Source: CAADGV01 sp040290295 (lineage in GTDB: Bacteria; Bacteroidota; Ignavibacteria; UBA10030; UBA6906). From it: a stretch of 64,000 nucleotides of DNA. The translations under genes were made by a program, and so were the position numbers. Below, piece by piece: positions 9,381 through 18,000 of this stretch. Location: positions 87,262-151,261 of the forward strand of contig PSMW01000006.1 in NCBI GenBank assembly GCA_040290295.1, read 5' to 3'. The first letter of the stretch is position 1. Every line of letters starts with the position of its first letter. Under the pieces are notes generated by a model. It saw nothing but the letters and a program-made list of their open reading frames with translations. It did no database searches and was not told the DNA's origin.

Positions 9381-9479
9381 AGTACATGCGGTAAGGAGTG
9401 GTGGTGGTCTGTCGTCGCTTCTCGCTGAGAGAACATATCCAGTACAATAATGATGAACAGAGATGATGCTCCGCACAGT

Positions 9480-10472
9480 TCACGAAAGATACGGCGGCTT
9501 GCCGATCAACGCCGGCACATCCCAGGGCGGCTCAGCCACGAACGGTGCGGTGCGCACCGTGCACGTTGTGATGCGGCACATCGAGCAGCACGACGGTACG
9601 CAGGGATCGAGATGAATCAACACCGAGGCGTGATCATTCAACCCTTCGATCAGGTTACGTTCCACCTGCCCTTGGAACTCGTGCGCTTGCTGAACATTCC
9701 AGTAATAAGGAATGGTGAGATGGAAATCCACGTGGTGCAGTTGCCCCGAACGCATCACCCGCAAATGGTGAACGTTGATCCATTCGGGAGTACGATGAAG
9801 ATCGATGATCGCGCCGACACGTGCGAGCGTCTCCTGATCGGATTCGTCCATCAGTCCGCCGATCGACACCCGCATCAACTGGTAACCGGAGATGAGGATG
9901 TTCAATGCCACCCCGATTGCAACCATCGGGTCCAAAAGTTCGATGCCTGTGAAACGCACCAACAGAAGTCCCGCGACAACCCCGAAGCTTGTCCACGAAT
10001 CGGTCAGCACATGTTTGCCGTCTGCGACGAGGGTGAGCGAGTGTGTTGCTCTGCCGCGACGGATCAGGAACCAGCCGAGCACAAGATTGATGATCGACGC
10101 GCCGAGCGTCAACGCCATGCCGGTATCCAATGCCGTCAGCTCGCGTCCGACGATGATGCCGCGAACAGCTTCATAGATGATAGCCACCGCCGCAACGACA
10201 ATCAATCCGCCTTCGATCCCTGCCGAGAAAAATTCAATCTTGCCGTGTCCATACGGATGAGATTCATCCGCGGGACGAGCGCTGAGGATGACGCTATAGA
10301 ACGCCATCGATGTTGCGGCGACGTGCACAACCGATTCGAGCGCATCCGAAAGGATCGCAGCAGATTGCGTGACGAAGTACGCCGACATCTTCATCACCAA
10401 CATCACGAAGCCGACGACCAACGAAATGAGCGCCGCTTGTTTTTTCAGTTCGAATTCGGTACGACGAGCCAT
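9480..10472 (-). CDS. Cation diffusion facilitator family transporter
   Basis: The 330-residue membrane protein matches CDF transporters, which export divalent metals such as Zn2+, Fe2+ or Mn2+ in exchange for protons. The first helices carry SAAILSDALESVVHV, which contains the first metal-site motif. HPYGHGKIEFFSAG is the conserved cytoplasmic loop after helix 3. The C-terminal cytoplasmic domain (IDLHRTPEWINVHHLRVMRSG) is the metal-sensing fold. A terminal Cys-rich extension contains five cysteines near CVPSCCSMC and a further Cys-Thr-Val-Arg, a feature shared with some CDF proteins of environmental bacteria. The ATG at 10472 (MARRTEFELKK) was chosen. Metal specificity cannot be read from the sequence. 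Confidence 0.9.
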   Translation of the reverse strand: MARRTEFELKKQAALISLVVGFVMLVMKMSAYFVTQSAAILSDALESVVHVAATSMAFYSVILSARPADESHPYGHGKIEFFSAGIEGGLIVVAAVAIIYEAVRGIIVGRELTALDTGMALTLGASIINLVLGWFLIRRGRATHSLTLVADGKHVLTDSWTSFGVVAGLLLVRFTGIELLDPMVAIGVALNILISGYQLMRVSIGGLMDESDQETLARVGAIIDLHRTPEWINVHHLRVMRSGQLHHVDFHLTIPYYWNVQQAHEFQGQVERNLIEGLNDHASVLIHLDPCVPSCCSMCRITTCTVRTAPFVAEPPWDVPALIGKPPYLS

Positions 10473-10646
10473 CAAGAGCACCAAGGGAATGTTCAGCCCT
10501 CTCAAAGATACAGAGAAGTTGGGCGCGATGCCATACAGGCACTCTGCGGAATCCTCCGGAGTGCAACGGTCTCTTGACTCTCCCCACTTTTTCGGCTAAG
10601 TTATGGGCGGTTGATTGACACGTCGCCCGTTGCTTCCTCGATCTCG

Positions 10647-11156
10647 ATGAATCTCTCCACACGCACATACACACTCATACTCTTCGGTGCCATTCTGTGG
10701 TGCGCGGCGATTGTGCTCGCGCCTCTTGTTGCGTCCTCCGGGTCGCCGTCGGCGGAGTATCTCTATCGTTTCTTCCAACCCATTTGTCACCAACGCGGCG
10801 AGCGATCGTTCTTTTTGTTCGAACACAAGCTGGGTGTGTGTACACGATGCACGTCGGTGTATTGTGCGTTCCTCGCGGGCGTTCTGGTGTATCCGTTCGT
10901 GCGCGGTTTGCGGAATCTCTGTGTGCCGCCACGCAGCGTCCTTCTGTTGGCGCTCGCTCCTATTACCGTCGAAGTCGCAACCGAGTGGGTCGGTTGGTAC
11001 AGCAGTTCGCCCTTCACGCGATCGCTCACCGGAGCTTTGCTCGGGTTCGTGCTCGCTTTTACCATCCTCCCCGTTGCTCTCGAAGCCGTGCAGCAGATCG
11101 CGGACCGGCGTGCAGCCGATTGTTCTTCCATCATCAACAAATCCAGCAAACAATAA
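10647..11156 (+). CDS. DUF2085 membrane protein
   Basis: The 169-residue integral membrane protein shows the DUF2085 signature: a PICHQRGERSFFLF segment followed by LGVCTRCTSVYCAFLAG. The conserved His and Cys residues could bind metal or undergo redox chemistry, but no function is established. Three or four hydrophobic helices are visible. The ATG at 10647 (MNLSTRTYTLILFG) gives a signal-anchor-like start; an in-frame TTG at 10611 is a weaker alternative. It is followed after 13 bases by another small membrane protein and is probably co-transcribed with it. Confidence 0.75.
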   Translation: MNLSTRTYTLILFGAILWCAAIVLAPLVASSGSPSAEYLYRFFQPICHQRGERSFFLFEHKLGVCTRCTSVYCAFLAGVLVYPFVRGLRNLCVPPRSVLLLALAPITVEVATEWVGWYSSSPFTRSLTGALLGFVLAFTILPVALEAVQQIADRRAADCSSIINKSSKQ

Positions 11157-11169
11157 CAAAGGAACGGTT

Positions 11170-11682
11170 ATGCCCGAGAAGCCAAGTATGCTGCTGCCTG
11201 CACTGTATGGCGGCATCATTATGGGGGTCATCAGCGCAGTTCCGGGATTGAATCTCGTGAACTGCTTGTGTTGCGCGGGTGTGATGTTCGGAGGATTCAT
11301 GGCGGTGTTCTTTTACAAAAAAGAATTGACTCCTGAAATGCCTCCGTTGTCGAGTGCCGATGGTATGCAGCTTGGAGCGCTTGCCGGTGTGTTCGGCGGT
11401 ATCATCGGCGGTCTGCTCTCCATCATTATTCTGCAATTGGCGGGGAATGTTGGCGGCGAAATGATATTGCAGTTTATGGAGGGTCTCAAGGATACCATGC
11501 CGCCGGATGCATGGGATCAAATGGAGCGCAGCATTCGTGAGGGCGAAGTGTCGATATTCAATCTCATCATCGGGATCATCATTGATGTTGTCTTTGGACT
11601 GATCGGGGGCCTCATCGGCTACTCGGTCTTCCGATCGAAAGATCGACCTGCGCATCCTCCACAGTCGCCTGCGGCAGTGTAA
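11170..11682 (+). CDS. Small glycine-rich membrane protein
   Basis: The 170-residue protein has about four membrane segments. They are rich in glycine, alanine and isoleucine, with repeated Gly-Gly pairs (GGIIMGVISAVPG, GVFGGIIGGLLSIII, IIGIIIDVVFGLIGGLIGY). A conserved-looking Asn-Cys-Leu-Cys-Cys cluster lies in the first segment. The hydrophilic loop between about residues 95 and 120 is acidic. No family is recognised with confidence. The AGGAACGG ribosome-binding region and ATG at 11170 lie just after the DUF2085 gene, suggesting a two-gene membrane operon. Confidence 0.65.
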   Translation: MPEKPSMLLPALYGGIIMGVISAVPGLNLVNCLCCAGVMFGGFMAVFFYKKELTPEMPPLSSADGMQLGALAGVFGGIIGGLLSIIILQLAGNVGGEMILQFMEGLKDTMPPDAWDQMERSIREGEVSIFNLIIGIIIDVVFGLIGGLIGYSVFRSKDRPAHPPQSPAAV

Positions 11683-11745
11683 CGATGGCGAGGCAGCGTG
11701 AGCATCTCGCCGAAATGATCGACACATTGGTAAGGGTATGTTCTT

Positions 11746-12477
11746 ATGCATCGCGAACTTCACGGTTGGTTCAGTCCTCACCTCAACAAGGAGATGGGCA
11801 TCGCCGTGTACGGACACTACGGCTTCGCGCTGTTGATGTTTCCGACAGCAGCGGCGGATTTCTTGGAGTATGAGCGCTTCTCGCTGATCGATGCAATTCG
11901 CCCCTTCATCGATGCAGGCAAAGTGAAGGCATTCTCGATCAACAGCATCAACAACGAGAGCTGGCTGAACGATCATGTTCCGCCGCCGTACCGTGCGCTT
12001 CGGCATCAACAATACAATCAGTACATTGTCGAGGAGGTCGTGCCGTTCATTCGTAACAAGACGAGCGAGGAGACGCCGATCATCACAACCGGCGCAAGCT
12101 TTGGGGCGCTGCATGCCGCCAATTCGCTCTTCCGCCGCCCCGATCTCTTCGAGGGAACCATCGCCATGAGCGGCACATACGATCTGAAATCCTACACGAA
12201 AGGATATTACGACGACAACTGCTATTTCAATTCGCCGGTCGATTACCTGCCCAACTTGCATGAGGAGTACTTTCTCAGTCGTCTGCGATCGAAGCGGCAT
12301 ATTTACATTCTGAGTGGGCAGGGGGCGTACGAAGCACCGGAGCGTTCGGTGCAACTTGGCAAAATCCTGGAAGCCAAAGGTATTCCTCATGTCGTCGATT
12401 TGTGGGGACACGACGTTCCGCACGATTGGCCCACGTGGAAGCACATGTTGCCGCATGTGTTGGGAACGCGATTTTAG
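11746..12477 (+). CDS. Alpha/beta-hydrolase, esterase family
   Basis: The 243-residue protein has the nucleophile elbow GASFGA with Ser118, and a C-terminal histidine region, WGHDVPHDWPTWKHMLP, which should supply the catalytic histidine. It resembles putative esterases related to the esterase-D / Fes-like group. No signal peptide is visible, so it is likely cytoplasmic. The ATG at 11746 follows a short gap after the membrane protein genes. The next gene, a uracil-DNA glycosylase, starts five bases after its stop, so they may be co-transcribed. The natural ester substrate is unknown. Confidence 0.8.
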   Translation: MHRELHGWFSPHLNKEMGIAVYGHYGFALLMFPTAAADFLEYERFSLIDAIRPFIDAGKVKAFSINSINNESWLNDHVPPPYRALRHQQYNQYIVEEVVPFIRNKTSEETPIITTGASFGALHAANSLFRRPDLFEGTIAMSGTYDLKSYTKGYYDDNCYFNSPVDYLPNLHEEYFLSRLRSKRHIYILSGQGAYEAPERSVQLGKILEAKGIPHVVDLWGHDVPHDWPTWKHMLPHVLGTRF

Positions 12478-12482
12478 TGGTC

Positions 12483-13205
12483 ATGGCAGTTCGCTCGCGC
12501 GCATTGGCACTCGCCTCGTTACAGAAGAACGTCGTTGCGTGTCGGCTTTGCCAGCGGCTGGTGCGCTGGCGTGAGAAGGTCGCGCGAACGAAAGTGAAAC
12601 GTTTCGCGGACGAAGAGTATTGGGGGAAGCCCGTTCCGAGCTTTGGCGATCCATCGGCGCGTGTGCTGCTGGTAGGCCTTGCCCCTGCAGCACACGGTGG
12701 GAACCGCACGGGACGGATGTTCACCGGCGACAACAGCGGTCAGTGGCTTTATCGTGCGTTGTACAAGGCGGGCTTCGCCAATCAACCTCACTCGATCGAT
12801 CGCCATGACGGATTGACGCTGACGGATTGCTACATCACCGCGGCGTTGCGGTGTGCGCCGCCACAGAACAAACCGACGGCGCGCGAACGGGCGAATTGCC
12901 GGCGCTACCTACTGCAAGAAATCGAACTCTTGGATAACGTGTGCGTTGTGATAGGGTTGGGGAGGATCGGCTTCGAGGCGGCATTGGACGCATACCGCGC
13001 AGTCGGGCGCATCGCCTTTGCAACGAAACCGAAGTTCGCGCACGGTGCATTGTATCGCTTCGGCGCGCTGAGGTTTCTCGCCTCGTTCCATCCGAGCCAG
13101 CAGAACACGTTCACGGGCCGACTGACAGAGCCGATGTTGGATGCCATCTTCCGAACGGCGAAGCGGGAGTGTCAACGATACAAAAAGATGTTGTCAACGC
13201 GCTGA
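12483..13205 (+). CDS. Type 5 uracil-DNA glycosylase (UdgB-like)
   Basis: The 240-residue protein removes uracil, and probably other deaminated bases, from DNA in base-excision repair. The active-site block GLAPAAHGGNRTGRMF (65-80) is the signature of family 5 enzymes, which lack the acidic catalytic residue of other families. Four cysteines (20, 23, 124, 139) are placed to bind a [4Fe-4S] cluster. The C-terminal FHPSQQNT loop matches the DNA-binding HPS motif. The ATG at 12483 fits; the open frame extends further upstream into the esterase gene. A family 4 enzyme is also encoded in this window at 35527-36357. Confidence 0.88.
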   Translation: MAVRSRALALASLQKNVVACRLCQRLVRWREKVARTKVKRFADEEYWGKPVPSFGDPSARVLLVGLAPAAHGGNRTGRMFTGDNSGQWLYRALYKAGFANQPHSIDRHDGLTLTDCYITAALRCAPPQNKPTARERANCRRYLLQEIELLDNVCVVIGLGRIGFEAALDAYRAVGRIAFATKPKFAHGALYRFGALRFLASFHPSQQNTFTGRLTEPMLDAIFRTAKRECQRYKKMLSTR

Positions 13206-13222
13206 AAGTTTTCTATCTTTTG
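13191..13222 (+). promoter_or_regulatory. Candidate Bacteroidota-type promoter for the patatin gene
   Basis: TTG at 13191-13193 is followed after 20 bases by TATCTTTTG (13214-13222). This resembles the Bacteroidota -33 TTTG / -7 TAnnTTTG pattern, with the final G displaced by one base. The patatin start codon is 50 bases downstream. It overlaps the end of the uracil-DNA glycosylase gene. The call is based on pattern matching only. Confidence 0.4.
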
Positions 13223-13271
13223 ACCACATGCAGAAACGGTGAGATGCAAACACGTACCATCGAGGTGAGTT

Positions 13272-14414
13272 ATGGGTAAACTTGCACTGGTTCTCTCAGG
13301 AGGGGGAGCGCGCGGCGCGTTTCAAGCCGGCGCACTGGTCGAATTGCTCGAGTACTTCGAACGAACGGGCAAACGGATCAACATTCTCTCCGGCACATCG
13401 GTCGGTGCTCTGAACGGAATGAGCATCGCTCAAGCCCCGTCACTCGCCGATGCCCGTCGCGAGATCGAGTATTACTGGAAGCGCTTGACGAACGACGATA
13501 TCTACAAAGTGCGCGGCTGGGCGATCCTCAAGCTCCTCGTCACATTCGCGTGTCATCGGCTCGAGCGATGGCCCTCGCTCCGAGGCGTCGATTCCATTTT
13601 CGATAACACTCCGCTCTATACCAAGTTCGTAGAGAACTATCTCGACCTCGAAGCTATTCGGTCGCGCAGAACGGTCGACGATTTCTTCGTTTCGCTGACG
13701 TCGCTCAACACCGGCGCGGCATACCTGCAGTGCCTTACCACCGAACCCGACCGCGAGAAGGCGAAAGAGTATATCATGGCTTCGACGATTACGACGGTTG
13801 CCTATCCGCCGGTGCGCACGGTGGTCATCGACCCGGAAATTCCCGAACACCTGCAAGAAACGCCGCAGCTCTATGCCGATGGCGGCATCTCCAACAAAAC
13901 TCCGCTGAAAACGATTCTCCGCACAGGCGATATCAGTGAGTTATATGTCGTCAACACGTATCCGACCTATCCCACCAAAACCGAAGAGAGCATGAAGGCA
14001 ACGTACCCGAACGTTTTCTCACTCCTGATTCGCACTGCGGTGGAGTTGCTGCCGAATCTCTACTTCCATCGCGATATGCAGACCGTCGAGGACGTGAACA
14101 ACGATCTGGAAGCTTGGGAGCGTTTGAAACGGAAGGTGCTCGATGCAGCTTCGGACGACCGCACGCGGGCGAAGCTGGAAGCACTGCTTGCAAACGAAGA
14201 GAAAGCCTTCACATTCAAACAAGGAAATAAGCACATCGTGCATCCCGTCATCATCGCCCCCGACGAAGAGCTGCCTGTTCAGGACACAGAGTTTGTCCAG
14301 CCCAAGCTTGAGCACACGTTCGAGATGGGTCGAGCAAAAGCTCGTGAAGTGCTGCGGCGGGTCTCCACACGGCGGCATGATCAGGCAGCACACAACCTGT
14401 TGCCCAAGTCGTAG
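13272..14414 (+). CDS. Patatin-like phospholipase
   Basis: The 380-residue protein is a patatin-family serine acyl hydrolase. It shows the oxyanion-hole motif SGGGARG at the N-terminus, the nucleophile elbow GTSVG with Ser43, and the catalytic aspartate in DGG at Asp203. Such enzymes cleave acyl chains from phospholipids or neutral lipids. There is no signal peptide, so an intracellular or peripheral membrane role is likely. The region after about residue 240 is charged and mostly helical. The start is the ATG at 13272. The gene converges with oligoendopeptidase F, with 24 bases between stops. Confidence 0.9.
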   Translation: MGKLALVLSGGGARGAFQAGALVELLEYFERTGKRINILSGTSVGALNGMSIAQAPSLADARREIEYYWKRLTNDDIYKVRGWAILKLLVTFACHRLERWPSLRGVDSIFDNTPLYTKFVENYLDLEAIRSRRTVDDFFVSLTSLNTGAAYLQCLTTEPDREKAKEYIMASTITTVAYPPVRTVVIDPEIPEHLQETPQLYADGGISNKTPLKTILRTGDISELYVVNTYPTYPTKTEESMKATYPNVFSLLIRTAVELLPNLYFHRDMQTVEDVNNDLEAWERLKRKVLDAASDDRTRAKLEALLANEEKAFTFKQGNKHIVHPVIIAPDEELPVQDTEFVQPKLEHTFEMGRAKAREVLRRVSTRRHDQAAHNLLPKS

Positions 14415-14438
14415 CCACGGATCGAGGTGGTGGAACTC

Positions 14439-16328
14439 TTAACGCGTTCGTTTCGCGAGTACGCGTTCCATCTCATCCATCACGGCGTTCATCTTCTTCA
14501 TGGTCAAGTCGAACGGTTCGGCGGTGGTCATGTCCACGCCTGCTTTCTTCAATAAGGCGATGGGATAATCCGAGCCGCCCGAGGCGAGCAACGTCAGGTA
14601 ACGCTTCGTCGTTTCCTTGTCGCCGGCCAGAACGCGTTCGGACAACGCCACCGAAGCGGTGAACGAGGTTGCGTATTGATACACATAGAAGCGGTAGTAG
14701 AAGTGCGGAATGTGCGCCCACTCCACCTTGATCTCGTCGTCCACAAGGCAGACTGCTTGCGAGTGTCCGTAGTATCGTTTGGTGAGTTCATCGTACAGTT
14801 CGCTGAAGCGCTCGCCGGTGAGCGCTTCTCCCTTTTCGACCAACTGATGGATGAGCAACTCGAACTCCGAGAACAGCACCTGACGAAACACGGTGCCTCG
14901 AATGCCGTCGAGAGAGTTGCCCAGAAGCGAAAGCCGCATATCATCGTCGGTGATCGTATGGAGCATGTGGTGCATCAACAACGCTTCGTTGAACGTCGAA
15001 GCAACTTCAGCGACGAAGATCGAGTAGTGAGACGTCGGATACGGTTGATGGGTGTTGGAGTAGTAGCTGTGCATGGTATGGCCCAACTCGTGCGCCAGGG
15101 TGCTCACGTCGTCGTACTTGCCGTTGTAGTTGAGGAGAATGTAGGGATGCGCGTCGTACGCCCCTCCGTTGCTGTAGGCGCCCGACATCTTCCCCGTGGT
15201 CGGGAAGACATCAACCCATCGGTCCGTAAAGCACCGGCGCGCAACGCTCACGTACTCCTCACCGAGAGGTGCAAGCGACGCCAACACGTGCTCACATGCC
15301 TCGTCATAAGTGTACTTGACATCGATGTCTTTGACAAGCGGTGCATAGAGGTCGTAGTAGTGTAACTGATCGACGCCGAGAATGCGCCGACGAAGAGCGA
15401 GATAGCGATGGAAGGTGGAAAGATGCGCGTTGACGTTTTCGATCACACCCGTATAGACACGAGTCGGGATGTTGTTGCCGTCGAGGGCGTAGTCGAGGCA
15501 CGACGGATACTTGCGCGCCCGCATGTAAAAGAGATTCTTCTTGACCTCGGCGTAGAGGTTGGCTCCGAACGTTCTCTGAAACTCCTGAAGCTTCCCAAAA
15601 TACGCAGCGAACACTTTTCGCCGATCGTCACGTAAAGGCGCGCTCTTGTGCAGGGCAAAGGCGGCTTGATCGAGTTTCACCGTTTTCCCGTCGCTGAGTT
15701 CGACATGAGCGAAAGGAAAGTCGGCGTTTGCAAACACGCTGTACACGGTAAGCGGAGCGTCCGACAGAAGTCCCGCGTCGGCAATGATCTTCTCCTCCCC
15801 TTCCGTGCCGATGTGCTCCTTGCGGCGAAGTTTTTCGTTCAGGATGTGGCGGTACGTTTCGAGTCCCGGCTCGCGGGCAATGAACGCATCCACCGTTGCC
15901 TTGTCCAGAGAGAGAATTTCCGGTTCGATGAACGAAACCGCGGCGGCAAATTCTGCTTCGATAGCACCGACCTCCTGTTTCATCGCAAGGTATATTGCAT
16001 TCCGCGTGTCCAGATCCGATTGCATGCTTGCGTAGCAATACAGGCGATTCAACTCCTTATCGAGTCGGCTCACGAACTCCAGACATGCCAACAACGACTG
16101 CGGCGAGGCGGCTACCTTTCCCCGAAAGGCGGCGACCGCCGGAAACTCGGTAACAAAGCATTGCTTCGCTTCGAGCCACGAGCGATCATCGGGGTAAATG
16201 TCGGCAAGATTCCACGTGTATCGCTCGGGGATCTTCGTCCGCTCTCGTTCGATGATGAATGATTTTGCTGATGTCGACGTGTGAAATTGCATTCCCCGCG
16301 GCATGGGGTGAAAATCGTCAACGCGCAT
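14439..16328 (-). CDS. pepF: Oligoendopeptidase F (M3 metallopeptidase)
   Basis: The 629-residue protein is a zinc-dependent cytoplasmic oligopeptidase. The HELGH motif (residues 413-417) followed by FVAEVASTFNE supplies the two His and one Glu zinc ligands of family M3. The N-terminal segment WNLADIYPDDRSW and the length of about 600 residues match the PepF subfamily. It degrades short peptides released by other proteases. The first in-frame ATG (16328) is used, but Met9 or Met13 could be the true start, because the family usually begins nearer RYTWNLADIY. No operon partner. Confidence 0.93.
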   Translation of the reverse strand: MRVDDFHPMPRGMQFHTSTSAKSFIIERERTKIPERYTWNLADIYPDDRSWLEAKQCFVTEFPAVAAFRGKVAASPQSLLACLEFVSRLDKELNRLYCYASMQSDLDTRNAIYLAMKQEVGAIEAEFAAAVSFIEPEILSLDKATVDAFIAREPGLETYRHILNEKLRRKEHIGTEGEEKIIADAGLLSDAPLTVYSVFANADFPFAHVELSDGKTVKLDQAAFALHKSAPLRDDRRKVFAAYFGKLQEFQRTFGANLYAEVKKNLFYMRARKYPSCLDYALDGNNIPTRVYTGVIENVNAHLSTFHRYLALRRRILGVDQLHYYDLYAPLVKDIDVKYTYDEACEHVLASLAPLGEEYVSVARRCFTDRWVDVFPTTGKMSGAYSNGGAYDAHPYILLNYNGKYDDVSTLAHELGHTMHSYYSNTHQPYPTSHYSIFVAEVASTFNEALLMHHMLHTITDDDMRLSLLGNSLDGIRGTVFRQVLFSEFELLIHQLVEKGEALTGERFSELYDELTKRYYGHSQAVCLVDDEIKVEWAHIPHFYYRFYVYQYATSFTASVALSERVLAGDKETTKRYLTLLASGGSDYPIALLKKAGVDMTTAEPFDLTMKKMNAVMDEMERVLAKRTR

Positions 16329-16511
16329 TGCTTCTCTTCATGAACAGTGGGTGGATGTATGCATTGGTGTAAAATGTAAGAGGAACCGGGCGAAAGGGCA
16401 ACAGCAATTCCATCTTTGTGAATCTCTTCACACATCTTATGGCGTGCGAGTCACACCTACGCACTGAATAAACACGCCGATGGTGTGTATCAGTGACAGA
16501 AGACCAGAAGC

Positions 16512-17072
16512 ATGACACCACAAGACCTGAGTACGGAAGCGGAATGGATTCGCCGTTGCCCACGCGGCGAAAAAAAGGCATTTGGCTACCTTGTCAAGCG
16601 ATACATGAAGCAGGCATACTACGCCGCGTGGAGCATCCTCGGCTCGCACGAAGAAGCGTTGGATGCGTCGCAGGAGGCATTTGTAAAAGCCTATCGAGCC
16701 ATCGATTCGTTCGAGACGGAAAAGAGGTTCGATACGTGGTACTACCGAATCTTAAAGAATCAGTGCTTGAACATGATACGCAGGAGGGGAAAAAATACGG
16801 TAGCACTGTCGGAACTGATCGAGACCGACAGCGAACCACCAGAAGACAGCGGCGCTGATCGGATGGAACGAGAACGGTTGCGGCGTGCCGTTTGGAGCGG
16901 ACTGTGGAAGCTCGACCCCGAAGATCGTGAGCTGATCGTTGCGCGTGACATGTTAAACACGCCCTACGCCATGCTCGCGGAATTGATGGACTGTCCGCTC
17001 GGCACGGTGATGTCGCGCTTGTACTACGCGCGCCGTAAGCTGTGTGAACTTGTCAAGCAGGAGGTGGGATGA
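16512..17072 (+). CDS. ECF-type RNA polymerase sigma factor
   Basis: The 186-residue protein has sigma region 2 (AFGYLVKRYMKQAYYAAWSI, then EEALDASQEAFVKAYRAIDSF and FDTWYYRILKNQCLN) and region 4 (LDPEDRELIVARDM through GTVMSRLYYARRKL), joined by an acidic linker. It directs core polymerase to a specific promoter set, usually in response to envelope or stress signals. Its TGA at 17070-17072 overlaps the ATG of the downstream membrane gene, the usual arrangement for sigma and anti-sigma pairs. The regulon is unknown. Confidence 0.92.
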   Translation: MTPQDLSTEAEWIRRCPRGEKKAFGYLVKRYMKQAYYAAWSILGSHEEALDASQEAFVKAYRAIDSFETEKRFDTWYYRILKNQCLNMIRRRGKNTVALSELIETDSEPPEDSGADRMERERLRRAVWSGLWKLDPEDRELIVARDMLNTPYAMLAELMDCPLGTVMSRLYYARRKLCELVKQEVG

Positions 17073-17521
17073 TGTATCTCTCCGAACAGGAACGCGAACT
17101 CTTTGTCAAAGCATTGGAGGGAACATTGATGTCGCACGAGCGCGCTGTGTGGGAACTGCTGCTTGCTGCCCGCCCCGACGTGCGCGAAGAATTTACCGCA
17201 CAGCAAACTCTCAAGGAGGTTATCATGAAACTGACATTTACCAAGCCACCAGAAGAAACCTGGGATCGGTACTGGGCGAATGTCTACGCGCGTATCGAGC
17301 GCGGACTCGCTTGGCTGCTCATCAGCATCGGCGGGGCAGTGGTGCTGAGCTACGCTGCCTACAGCGGGCTGATGGAGTTGTTGAACGACGTGACGCTGCC
17401 GTTGGTCGTGCGCATTGCCGGAGCGGTGTTGGTGTTCGGTCTGGCAATTTTAGCGGTGTCCGTTTTGAGAGAAAAGTGGTTCACACACAAGTCCGACAAA
17501 TATCGAGAGGTCATTCGATGA
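17069..17521 (+). CDS. Small membrane protein, candidate anti-sigma factor
   Basis: The 150-residue protein has a soluble, acidic and helical N-terminal half (about 1-75) and two membrane segments in the second half (LAWLLISIGGAVVLSYAAY and VRIAGAVLVFGLAILAVSVL). Its start overlaps the sigma factor stop (ATGATG at 17069-17074), and its own stop overlaps the next start. A membrane protein immediately downstream of an ECF sigma gene is usually its anti-sigma factor, but no zinc-binding His-x3-Cys-x2-Cys motif is present. The role is therefore inferred from context. Confidence 0.7.
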   Translation: MMYLSEQERELFVKALEGTLMSHERAVWELLLAARPDVREEFTAQQTLKEVIMKLTFTKPPEETWDRYWANVYARIERGLAWLLISIGGAVVLSYAAYSGLMELLNDVTLPLVVRIAGAVLVFGLAILAVSVLREKWFTHKSDKYREVIR

Positions 17522-17850
17522 TGCTCACGACATCGGGCAGTATAGCCGGCAAGCGCATTGTACGAACCATCGGGTTGGTTCGGGGCAACACCATACGTGC
17601 TCGCCACATCGGCAAGGATATCATCGCATTGTTCAAGAATATTTTCGGCGGAGAGATCGAAGAGTACACGAAGCTCCTCGCTGAGTCGCGTGACCAAGCG
17701 GTGGACAGGGTGACGGCGCAGGCGGCGGAGCTTGGTGCCAACGCGCTTGTCGATATCCGCTTCTCGACAAGTTACATCATGGCAAATGCCGCTGAAATTC
17801 TTGTTTATGGCACGGCGGTGATCGTGGAGGATACTGCAGAGCCGTCTTGA
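17518..17850 (+). CDS. YbjQ/UPF0145-family protein
   Basis: The 110-residue protein matches the YbjQ (UPF0145, 'heavy-metal-binding domain') family: GSIAGKRIVRTIGLVRGNTI at the N-terminus, then AAELGANALVDIRFSTSYI and EILVYGTAVIV. Family members form pentameric rings; a biochemical role is not established. The ATG at 17518 overlaps the stop of the preceding membrane gene, so it belongs to the sigma factor operon and may share its stress function. It is followed by a 150-base gap before the ATP-grasp gene. Confidence 0.82.
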   Translation: MMLTTSGSIAGKRIVRTIGLVRGNTIRARHIGKDIIALFKNIFGGEIEEYTKLLAESRDQAVDRVTAQAAELGANALVDIRFSTSYIMANAAEILVYGTAVIVEDTAEPS

Positions 17851-18000
17851 CTCTCGCGGTAGTTTTATCTATCATGCAGCCAGCTTCGGTATCGACGCAG
17901 TTCGGCCCGGCGGGGAGCCGGCTGATCGTGCTGCAAGGCACAAACCCGCGTCAGCACCACCAACGTCATGAGCACACATCAACGATAACGAGGAGACCGT

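Noticed and set aside
11134..12456. 440-residue reverse frame opposite the membrane protein and esterase genes
   Set aside because: It is opposite several well-supported genes, and its high His/Arg/Cys content is typical of antisense frames in this GC-rich sequence.
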